The translations under genes were made by a program, and so were the position numbers. Positions 1 through 7,227 of a stretch of 64,000 bases of DNA are shown piece by piece. Source of the DNA: Streptomyces physcomitrii. GTDB taxonomy: Bacteria; Actinomycetota; Actinomycetes; Streptomycetales; Streptomycetaceae. Location of the stretch: the NCBI RefSeq assembly GCF_012273655.1, contig NZ_JAAWWP010000010.1, positions 1-64,000 on the forward strand. Direction: 5' to 3'. A model generated the notes under the pieces. It saw only the letters and a list, made by a program, of their open reading frames with translations, had not been told where the DNA came from and did not search any database. How positions within the stretch are numbered: the stretch's first letter is position 1; each line of letters begins with the position of its first letter.

Positions 1-154
1 AGCACCACCCCCGAGGCGGTGGCCACGGCCCGTGCGCACCCGCTCCTGGCCAGCGAGACTGTTCCTGTCCCGGTGACGGGATGCGGCGGGCAGCGGCCCG
101 GCGCGGGTACGGGACGGACCGCCGCGGTGCGGGGCGAGTGGACGGAGCAGCGGG
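1..154. other. Window edge and region upstream of the two-component operon
   Basis: I cannot assign a gene here. One + frame is open from the window start until a TGA at 74-76 and could be the tail of an upstream gene, but nothing in it is recognisable. A GGAG at about 143-146 serves as ribosome binding site for the kinase start at 155. Confidence 0.3.
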
Positions 155-1426
155 ATGAAACTGGCGTACCGGCTGAGGGAGACGGGGGTCGCCGCGCTGC
201 GGGGTCTGGTCCTCTCGGTGGTCTCCCTCGGCGGCTCGATCGTGCTCCTCGTGGCCTGCGTGCTCTCGCTCGCCTTGATCCCGCTGGGGATCGGCGCCTT
301 CACCACGCCCTGGGCGGTACAGGGCCTGCGCCACTTCGCGAACTGGCGGCGGCTGTGGGCCGCCCAGTGGTGCGGGGTGCGCATCCCGCCGGGCCACCGG
401 CCCTTCCCCGAGGATCTGCGGCCGGGCGTGATCGGGCAGCTGGAGCGCTGCCGCCTGGTGCTGCGGGACCCCGCCACCTGGCGTGAACTGTGCTGGCTGC
501 CCTTCGACATGACGGTCGGCTTCCTCACCGCCGTCCTCACGGTGGGCCTCGCCGTCTACCCCCTTGAGGGCTTCGCCCTCGGTGCGGGTCTGTGGCGGGC
601 CTTCACCGACGGCACCCGCACCGGCTACTGGTACGGCTTCGTGCCCATCGACGGGCAGGTAGCGGGGATCGAGGCCGCGCTGCTCGGCCTCGCCCTGCTG
701 ACCGCCGCGCTCTTCCTCTCCCCGCGGCTGCTCCTGCTGCACTTCCGGCTGACCGGCGCGGTACTCGCCCCCGGCAAGGGCGAGTTGAGCGAGCGGGTAC
801 GGGTGCTCACCGAGACCCGGCGGGACGCGGTGGACACCTCCGCCGCCGAACTGCGCCGTATCGAGCGGGACTTGCACGACGGGGCACAGGCCAGGCTGGT
901 CGCCGTCGGCATGGACCTCGGCACCATCACGGCGCTGATGGACCACGACCCGGCGAAGGCCAAGCAACTCCTCCTGCAGGCCCGGCAGTCCTCCGCCGAG
1001 GCCCTCACCGAACTGCGCGACCTGGTACGCGGCATCCACCCCCCGGTGCTCGCCGAACGCGGACTCGGCGACGCGGTCCGCGCCCTGGCGCTGCGCCTCC
1101 CGGTGCCGAGCGAGGTGCACGTGCAGCTGCCGGGCCGCGCCCCCGAACCGGTCGAGTCCGCCGCCTACTTCGCGCTCAGCGAGGTCCTCACCAACGCGGT
1201 CAAGCACGCCGGGGCCGAGCGGATCTGGGTCGACCTCCACCACGAGGGGGGCGCCCTGCGGATGTCGGTCACCGACAACGGCGGCGGCGGGGCGGTCGTC
1301 GGCGCGGGCAGCGGGCTCAGCGGAGTGGAGCGGCGGCTCGGTACATTCGACGGCGTACTCGCCGTCAGCTCCCCCGCGGGCGGTCCGACCATGGTGACGA
1401 TGGAGATCCCGTGCGCGTTGTCCTAG
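155..1426 (+). CDS. Two-component sensor histidine kinase (HisKA_3 / NarL-type partner)
   Basis: Membrane sensor kinase of 423 residues. The N-terminal ~205 residues hold several hydrophobic segments (about 17-50, 120-145 and 178-200) in an arrangement like the Streptomyces putative sensor domain. The dimerisation/phosphoacceptor box reads ERDLHDGAQ with the phosphorylated His at about residue 241, typical of HisKA_3 kinases that pair with LuxR-type regulators. The ATPase domain shows the N box (LTNAVKHAG) and a G box (TDNGGGGA). The ATG at 155 has a GGAG upstream. The stop overlaps the start of the response regulator by 16 nt, so the pair is translationally coupled. The input signal is not deducible. 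Confidence 0.92.
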   Translation: MKLAYRLRETGVAALRGLVLSVVSLGGSIVLLVACVLSLALIPLGIGAFTTPWAVQGLRHFANWRRLWAAQWCGVRIPPGHRPFPEDLRPGVIGQLERCRLVLRDPATWRELCWLPFDMTVGFLTAVLTVGLAVYPLEGFALGAGLWRAFTDGTRTGYWYGFVPIDGQVAGIEAALLGLALLTAALFLSPRLLLLHFRLTGAVLAPGKGELSERVRVLTETRRDAVDTSAAELRRIERDLHDGAQARLVAVGMDLGTITALMDHDPAKAKQLLLQARQSSAEALTELRDLVRGIHPPVLAERGLGDAVRALALRLPVPSEVHVQLPGRAPEPVESAAYFALSEVLTNAVKHAGAERIWVDLHHEGGALRMSVTDNGGGGAVVGAGSGLSGVERRLGTFDGVLAVSSPAGGPTMVTMEIPCALS

Positions 1427-2061
1427 CCGAAGACCTCTTCCTGCTGCGGGACGGTCTGGTGCGGATGCTGGAGGCCTTCGGCTTCGAGGTGGCGGCGGCC
1501 GTCGAGTCCGGACCCGAACTGACGCGGGCGCTCGCCGAGTTGAAGCCGGACGTGGCCGTGGTCGACGTACGGCTGCCGCCCTCGCACACCGACGAGGGCC
1601 TGCAGTGCGCCCTCGCCGCCCGCCGCGCCCGGCCCGGGCTGCCGGTGCTCGTCCTGTCCCAGCACGTGGAGCAGCTCTACGCGCGCGAACTGCTCGCGGA
1701 CGGCAACGGCGGCGTGGGCTACCTGCTCAAGGACCGGGTCTTCGACGCCGAGCAGTTCATCGACGCGGTACGCCGGGTCGCGGACGGCGGCACCGCGATG
1801 GACCCGCAGGTCATCTCGCAGCTCCTCTCCCGGAGTTCGGCCCAGCGGCCGCTGGAGGCGCTCACCCCCCGCGAGCGCGAGGTCCTCGAACTCATGGCGG
1901 AGGGCCGCTCCAACGCGGCGATCGCACAGAAGCTGGTGGTCACCGAGCGCGCCATCGCCAAGCACACCTCCAACATCTTCCAGAAGCTGGACCTGCCGGT
2001 CTCCGACGACGACAACCGCCGGGTGCTCGCCGTCCTCGCCTTCCTGGACCAGGAGCGCTGA
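1411..2061 (+). CDS. LuxR/NarL-family response regulator
   Basis: DNA-binding response regulator of 216 residues, cognate to the overlapping kinase. The receiver domain starts VRVVLAED; the phosphoacceptor is Asp52 in VVDVRLPP and the conserved Lys lies in YLLKDR. The C-terminal GerE helix-turn-helix is clear (LTPREREVLELMAEG, then TERAIAKHTSNIFQKL). I chose the GTG at 1411, which lies inside the last codons of the kinase gene and puts the receiver acidic residues at the normal distance from the N terminus. Targets are unknown. Confidence 0.92.
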   Translation: MRVVLAEDLFLLRDGLVRMLEAFGFEVAAAVESGPELTRALAELKPDVAVVDVRLPPSHTDEGLQCALAARRARPGLPVLVLSQHVEQLYARELLADGNGGVGYLLKDRVFDAEQFIDAVRRVADGGTAMDPQVISQLLSRSSAQRPLEALTPREREVLELMAEGRSNAAIAQKLVVTERAIAKHTSNIFQKLDLPVSDDDNRRVLAVLAFLDQER

Positions 2062-2104
2062 GCGGCTCGTCAACTGGCCTGCCCGGCAATGGAGTTGACT
2101 TGCT

Positions 2105-2137
2105 GTCACCTTTCGTGACGGAAAGCGACAAGGTGAC
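2105..2137. promoter_or_regulatory. Nested inverted repeat upstream of the sigma-like gene
   Basis: Arms GTCACCTT (2105-2112) and AAGGTGAC (2130-2137) enclose a second pair, CTTTC and GAAAG. The element lies about 30 bp before the GTG of the next gene and after the response-regulator stop. It could be an operator, possibly of the upstream regulator, or an mRNA hairpin. Confidence 0.4.
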
Positions 2138-2166
2138 CCGCGCGGTATTCGCTCGTTCTGCTGAAC

Positions 2167-4116
2167 GTGCAGTCACAGGATGTCGCCCCCCGCCAGGAAG
2201 CAGCCGCGGTCGGCCAGCCGGTCGACGTCGAGCAGGCGCAGGCCGCCCTCGTCGAGCACTATCCGCGGCTGGTGCGGCTGGCCTATCTGGTGCTGCCGCC
2301 GGGCCTCGGCCGGGGCCGCCGGGTGCTGCTCGCGCACGGGCTCGCCCAGCGGGCGCTGCCGCGTGGCCGGGGGCGCGAGGGTGCCGCCCGGCAGGACCGG
2401 GTGCCGGACCAGCGCGGCCCCAAGGGCGCCGACCCCGGCTACGCCTTCGTCCGGCTCCGGGTGCTGCGCACCGCGCTGCGGGCCGCCGCCCCGCGCCGCC
2501 GCCTGGCCCCGCCCCGGCAGCTCAGGACCCTGCCTCTGGTGTGGGGGCTGCGGCTCTTCCCGCGCTCCGGCGGGCCCGAGGAGATCGCCCTCGACCAGCA
2601 GCTCGCCCAGCTCTCCGGGCCCGCCCGGGCCGCCTTCGCGCTGCGCGGCCTGGAGGAGCTGAGCGAGGCCGAGGCCGCCGGGCTGCTCGCCGCCGCGGGG
2701 GCCGAGGAGCCGGGCCGGGCCCTCGCCGAGGCCGCCCGGGTGACCGTGCCGGGCGTCCGGGGCGCCGCCGCCGTGCTCGGCTCCCCCGGCTTCGACCCCT
2801 GCTCGCTCCAGGCCAGGCCCACCGACGTACTGCGGCGCAGGCAGCACCTCAAGGCGGTGCTCGCGGGGGCGGCGGCCCTGCTCGCCTGCGGGGCGCTGCT
2901 CGGCCTGCCCGGCGAGGGCTGGGGCCCGGACGGGCCCGCCGCGCCCCCGTACGCGAAGAACCCGGCGGCCGAGGCCGCGCTCGACCCGGCGCGGCTGCTG
3001 CGGGCCGCCCCCGGGGCCTGGCGCACCTCCTCCCGCGAGGACTTCTCGGTGTGGCCGGCGCGCGGTGGACTCCGCGCGGACCAGGGGCTGTTGCGCCGGG
3101 CGCTGGCCGTCTGGGCGCGGCCCGGCGATTCCGTGCGGGTCTCCGCGACCCCGGGCACGCCCTCGGGGGCGCCGCCCGGACCGCCCCGGCTCCTGTTCGC
3201 CGCCGAGGTGGACGGCGCCCGGGTGGTCCTCTTCCACGACGGGCTGCGCATCGTGCGGTACGCGGAACCGGCGGACGGCAGCGGCGGCGCGGCGCTCGAC
3301 TTCGCGGCCGTGGGCGGGGCCGAGGGCGGGACGGCACTGGCCGTGGTGGCGGGCAGGTCCGACGGCAACGTCCGCTATCTGACGGCGCCTTGGGCGGACC
3401 GGGTACGGGTACGCGACCTGCGCACCCCGCAGGCCGCGCCCACCGCCCTGCCCCGCTCGGGCCAGGGAGTCACCGATCCGGTGCCGCAGGGCGCGGCCAC
3501 CCGCGACTGCGGCTCCTGGAACGCCCTCCAGGTGCGCGACCGGGCGGCCGGTGCGGACCGCCTCCTCACCGACCTCGGCGAACTGACCCCCGCCCGGCTG
3601 ACCTACGGCCCGCCCGGCGGCCCGGCGACGGCCGACGACGACCCGGAGGCGCTCGACTCCTGGGCGGCCGGGGCCTGTTCCCTCACCGAGGCGCGCTCGC
3701 ACGGGGTGCGGACGGTCAACTCCTGGCGGTACGCGGCCCAGGAGCTGCCCGAGGCCGGGGGCACCGCGCGCTGGCTGTGCGCCCGGGCCGAGACCTGGCG
3801 CGGGACGGGCAGCCGGACCTTCGCGCAGTTCTGGGCGCCGGGCCGGGAGTCGGTGGCGGTGACCGCGAAGGCCGAGGACACGGCGGCCTGCGGTCCGCGC
3901 CGGCCGCGGGTGCTCGCCGGGGTGCTCTGGAAGTCCGAGGCGGGCAACTGGTACCTGCTCGCCGCGGGCAGCGCGGACGTCACCTCGGTGCGCGCGGCGG
4001 GCGGGGTCACGGGCCGCGGCGCCGGCAACCTCCTCGCGCTGCCCGCGAGCCAGGGGGCGCGTGCGAAGATCACCGGCCGGCTCGCCGACGGCAGCAGCCT
4101 CGCTCCCCTCAAGTGA
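2167..4116 (+). CDS. Membrane-anchored protein with degenerate sigma-factor-like N terminus
   Basis: Protein of 649 residues of no named family that I recognise. Residues ~20-60 (VEHYPRLVRLAYLVLPP) look like ECF sigma region 2, and residues ~150-195 (ARAAFALRGLEELSEAEAAGLL) look like a worn region 4, but the recognition-helix signature of a working sigma factor is not evident. A single hydrophobic segment at ~237-257 (LAGAAALLACGALLG) is followed by a ~390-residue domain predicted to be outside the cell. The GTG at 2167 is the first start after the preceding stop. The topology suggests a membrane-tethered regulatory relic or sensor rather than an enzyme. Confidence 0.75.
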   Translation: MQSQDVAPRQEAAAVGQPVDVEQAQAALVEHYPRLVRLAYLVLPPGLGRGRRVLLAHGLAQRALPRGRGREGAARQDRVPDQRGPKGADPGYAFVRLRVLRTALRAAAPRRRLAPPRQLRTLPLVWGLRLFPRSGGPEEIALDQQLAQLSGPARAAFALRGLEELSEAEAAGLLAAAGAEEPGRALAEAARVTVPGVRGAAAVLGSPGFDPCSLQARPTDVLRRRQHLKAVLAGAAALLACGALLGLPGEGWGPDGPAAPPYAKNPAAEAALDPARLLRAAPGAWRTSSREDFSVWPARGGLRADQGLLRRALAVWARPGDSVRVSATPGTPSGAPPGPPRLLFAAEVDGARVVLFHDGLRIVRYAEPADGSGGAALDFAAVGGAEGGTALAVVAGRSDGNVRYLTAPWADRVRVRDLRTPQAAPTALPRSGQGVTDPVPQGAATRDCGSWNALQVRDRAAGADRLLTDLGELTPARLTYGPPGGPATADDDPEALDSWAAGACSLTEARSHGVRTVNSWRYAAQELPEAGGTARWLCARAETWRGTGSRTFAQFWAPGRESVAVTAKAEDTAACGPRRPRVLAGVLWKSEAGNWYLLAAGSADVTSVRAAGGVTGRGAGNLLALPASQGARAKITGRLADGSSLAPLK

Positions 4117-4148
4117 GCTGATTCCGGCGGGAGTTCAGCCGGGAAACC

Positions 4149-5828
4149 TCAGCGCTGGGTCCACCACACCGTGACGTCGGCGGGGATCTCGGCGAGGCCG
4201 TCCGCGACGTCGATCCCGCTGCCGTCACTGGTCAGCAGCACCTCGCCCTCGGCGGGCACCCGTACCGGCGCGCCGGTGGTGTTGGCCGTGCAGACGAAGG
4301 CCTCCCGCGGTCCGGCGAGACGGCGGAAGGCCAGCACGCCCGCGGGCGACTCCAGCCACTGCACGGAGTCGCCCGCGCCGAGCGCCGGGTGCTCCTTGCG
4401 GATCCTGAGGGCCGTCCGGTACAGCTCCAGGGTCGAGCCGGGCGCGCCGAGCTGCGCCTGGACGCTGAACTTCCCCCAGTCCGAGGGCTGCGGCAGCCAG
4501 CCCGCCCCGGCCCCGAATCCGTACGAGGGCCCGTCCACCGTCCAGGGCAGCGGGACCCGGCAGCCGTCGCGGAAGCCCTCCTGCCCGTCCGCCCGGAAGA
4601 AGGAGGGGTCCTGGCGGGCCTCGTCGGGCAGGTCCACCACATCGGGAAGCCCCAGCTCCTCGCCCTGGTAGACGTACGCCGAGCCGGGCAGCGCCAGCAT
4701 CAGGAGCGAGGCGGCGCGGGCCCGCCGGAAACCCAGCTCCACCTCGCCGGCGGTCCTCAACTGCACGCCGAGGCCCGGGGGGTTGGCGTAGCGGGTGGTG
4801 TGCCGGGTGACGTCGTGGTTGGAGAGCACCCAGGTGGTGGTGGCCCCGACCGGGCGCATCGAGCCGAGCGAGAGGTCGATGATCTCGCGCAGTTCGGCGG
4901 CGTCCCAATAGGTCGTCAGATACTGGAAGTTGAAGGCCTGGTGCATCTCGTCGGGCCGCACGTACAGGGCGGTCCTCTCCAGGGAGGGCGTCCAGGCCTC
5001 GGCGACCAGGACGCGGTCCCCCGAGTACTCCTCCAGGATCCGGCGCCAGCCCCGGTAGATCTCGTGCACGCCCTCCTGGTCGAAGAAGGGCATCGGCTTG
5101 TTGCCGAGCATCGACACCTGGTCCGTGCTGCCCACGTCGGGCAGTCCGTGCGCCTTGACGAGCCCGTGCGCGACATCGACCCGGAAGCCGTCCACGCCGA
5201 TGTCCAGCCAGAACCGCAGCACGGTGCGGAACTCGTCGGCCACGGCGGGGTGTTCCCAGTTGAAGTCGGGCTGCTCGGCGGCGAAGAGGTGCAGATACCA
5301 CTGCCCGTCGGGCACCCGGCTCCAGGCGGAGCCGCCGAAGACGGACTCCCAGTCGTTGGGCGGGAGTTCACCGTCGCGGCCGCGGCCGTCGCGGAACCAG
5401 TAGCGCTCCCGCATCGGGGATCCGGGCCCCTCCTCCAGGGCGCGGCGGAACCAGTCGTGCTTGTCGGAGGAGTGGTTGGGCACCAGGTCGACGATGACCC
5501 GCAGGCCCAGTTCGTGGGAGCGGCGCACCAGGGCGTCGGCGTCCCGCAGGCTGCCGAACATCGGGTCGACGGTGCGGTAGTCGGCGACGTCGTATCCGGC
5601 GTCGGCCTGCGGGGAGGCGTAGAAGGGGCTCAGCCACACGGCGTCCACCCCGAGATCGCGCAGATAGCCGAGGCGGGCGCGGATGCCTTCGAGGTCGCCC
5701 ATGCCGTCGGCGTTGCTGTCGGCGAAACTGCGCGGATAGATCTGGTAGATCACCGCGTCCCGCCACCAGCCGTGGCGGAGCGTGCTGTTCGTGGCGGACT
5801 GCGACCGGTCGGCTGAATGCTTGCTCAT
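4149..5828 (-). CDS. GH13 alpha-glucosidase / oligo-1,6-glucosidase
   Basis: Cytosolic alpha-glucosidase of 559 residues that would release glucose from malto- or isomalto-oligosaccharides. GH13 landmarks are in order: YQIYPRSFADSNADGMGDL near the N terminus, DLVPNHSSD (region I), GFRVDVAHG with the nucleophile Asp (region II), VAEAW with the acid/base Glu (region III) and LSNHDVTRH with the stabilising Asp (region IV). The frame stays open upstream to 6257, but that part is low-complexity Arg/Pro/Ala. The ATG at 5828 (MSKHSADRSQ) puts the TIM barrel at the usual distance. No signal peptide is visible. It converges with the preceding + strand gene. Confidence 0.92.
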   Translation of the reverse strand: MSKHSADRSQSATNSTLRHGWWRDAVIYQIYPRSFADSNADGMGDLEGIRARLGYLRDLGVDAVWLSPFYASPQADAGYDVADYRTVDPMFGSLRDADALVRRSHELGLRVIVDLVPNHSSDKHDWFRRALEEGPGSPMRERYWFRDGRGRDGELPPNDWESVFGGSAWSRVPDGQWYLHLFAAEQPDFNWEHPAVADEFRTVLRFWLDIGVDGFRVDVAHGLVKAHGLPDVGSTDQVSMLGNKPMPFFDQEGVHEIYRGWRRILEEYSGDRVLVAEAWTPSLERTALYVRPDEMHQAFNFQYLTTYWDAAELREIIDLSLGSMRPVGATTTWVLSNHDVTRHTTRYANPPGLGVQLRTAGEVELGFRRARAASLLMLALPGSAYVYQGEELGLPDVVDLPDEARQDPSFFRADGQEGFRDGCRVPLPWTVDGPSYGFGAGAGWLPQPSDWGKFSVQAQLGAPGSTLELYRTALRIRKEHPALGAGDSVQWLESPAGVLAFRRLAGPREAFVCTANTTGAPVRVPAEGEVLLTSDGSGIDVADGLAEIPADVTVWWTQR

Positions 5829-6107
5829 GACGTCCTTGAGTACGTAAGGGCGGGCAACAAGGCGATGCGGGCGCCGGGCCGGACTCTTCTCAGCCGCCGC
5901 GCCGGGGCGGGGCGGACCGGCTCTCAGGCCCCAGCATGCCGCGCCCGCCACGTCGGCACCACCGGACGCCCGCCCGGCGCCCGGCACCCCGGCGGCGGGC
6001 GCGGGGCGCGGCCGTGCCCGGGCGGCGGGATCCGGCTCGTCCCCGGGGTGCAGCGGATGCCCCGCAAACCCGACCAAGGGATGATCGTCCCCTGCTGGGG
6101 TTTCTGG

Positions 6108-6120
6108 CAGACTTTGTCCC
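6108..6120 (+). promoter_or_regulatory. Putative -10 element of a leaderless PAP2 transcript
   Basis: CAGACT at 6108-6113 is followed by 7 nt and then the GTG at 6121, so transcription would begin at or next to the start codon. There is no purine-rich ribosome binding site. A good -35 is not evident. Confidence 0.35.
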
Positions 6121-7227
6121 GTGGGTGTGAGGAGTGTGGACACACTGGAAGGCCGCCGCGGCGCCTCTGCTTCACCCCCCGCGGAGCCCTCGGGCCGCGC
6201 CGGGAGAGGCCGCGCCGAGCTGCCCGGCCTGCTGCGCCGGGCCCGTGCCCCGCGCACCCCCCGGCTCTGGTTCGAGGTCCTGCTGATCGGCGTCAGTTAC
6301 TGGACGTATTCCTTCATCCGCAACGCGGTACCCGAGCGGCGGGGCCGGGCGCTGGCCAACGCCGACTGGCTGTGGCGCCTGGAACAGGGCCTCGGCACCG
6401 GCTTCGAGCACGCCGCGAACCGGGCCGCGGACTCGGTGACCTGGCTGGTCGTGGGCATGAACTACTACTACGCGACCTTGCATTTCGTGGTCACGCTCGG
6501 TGTCCTCGTCTGGCTCTACCGGCGCCATCCGGGCCGCTACGCCGCCACCCGCCTGGTCCTGTTCTTCACCACCGCCGTGGCCCTGGTCGGTTACTACGTG
6601 TATCCGCTCGCCCCGCCCCGGCTGCTCCCCGGCGAGGGCTTCGTCGACACCGTCCTCGTGCACGACACCTGGGGTTCGATGGCCTCCGGCGATCTGAAGA
6701 CGGTCTCCAACCAGTACGCGGCGATGCCCTCCATGCACATCGGCTGGTCGCTCTGGTGCGGGCTGACGATCTTCGCGCTGGCCAGGGCGCCGTGGGCGAG
6801 GATCCTCGGGCTGCTCTACCCGGTGGCCACCCTGATCGTCATCGTGGCCACCGCCAACCACTTCTGGCTGGACGCGGTCGGCGGCGTCCTCTGCCTCGCC
6901 TTCGGCTTCGCCGTGGCCCGCCTCTGGTACGGGTCGCTGCCCTACGCCCTGCCGCGGCAGGTGGAGCGGGGCCGGGCGAGAACGCGGGCCGCACCGGTCC
7001 CGGGAGCCGTGGCGGCGTCGGCCTCCACCCCGCAGCAGGGCGCCTCCGCCCGGCACCCCCGGGGAGCCTCCACCCGGCGGACGAGCGGCACGGTGGAGCC
7101 CGTCCGGCGCCATGTGCCCGAGGACTGGACCGGGCGCCCGGCACCGCCCGAGGGGCCGGCCCCGCCGCCTGCGCCGGAGCGCTCGGCCGCGCCGCCGCCG
7201 ACCGGCGGGCCGCCTCAGGCCCCGTAG
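6121..7227 (+). CDS. PAP2-superfamily membrane phosphatase (AUR1/inositol-phosphoceramide-like)
   Basis: Integral membrane lipid phosphatase or phosphotransferase of 368 residues. It has about five to six membrane segments between residues ~45 and 275. Two of the three PAP2 motifs are clear: PSMHIGW (C2, with the acid/base His) and ANHFWLDAVGG (C3, with the nucleophile His and its Asp partner). The C1 Lys/Arg motif is weak, as in the AUR1-like subgroup. The last ~90 residues are a Pro/Ala/Arg-rich disordered cytosolic tail. The gene converges on glnE and their 3' ends overlap by 13 nt. The substrate is unknown. Confidence 0.85.
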   Translation: MGVRSVDTLEGRRGASASPPAEPSGRAGRGRAELPGLLRRARAPRTPRLWFEVLLIGVSYWTYSFIRNAVPERRGRALANADWLWRLEQGLGTGFEHAANRAADSVTWLVVGMNYYYATLHFVVTLGVLVWLYRRHPGRYAATRLVLFFTTAVALVGYYVYPLAPPRLLPGEGFVDTVLVHDTWGSMASGDLKTVSNQYAAMPSMHIGWSLWCGLTIFALARAPWARILGLLYPVATLIVIVATANHFWLDAVGGVLCLAFGFAVARLWYGSLPYALPRQVERGRARTRAAPVPGAVAASASTPQQGASARHPRGASTRRTSGTVEPVRRHVPEDWTGRPAPPEGPAPPPAPERSAAPPPTGGPPQAP

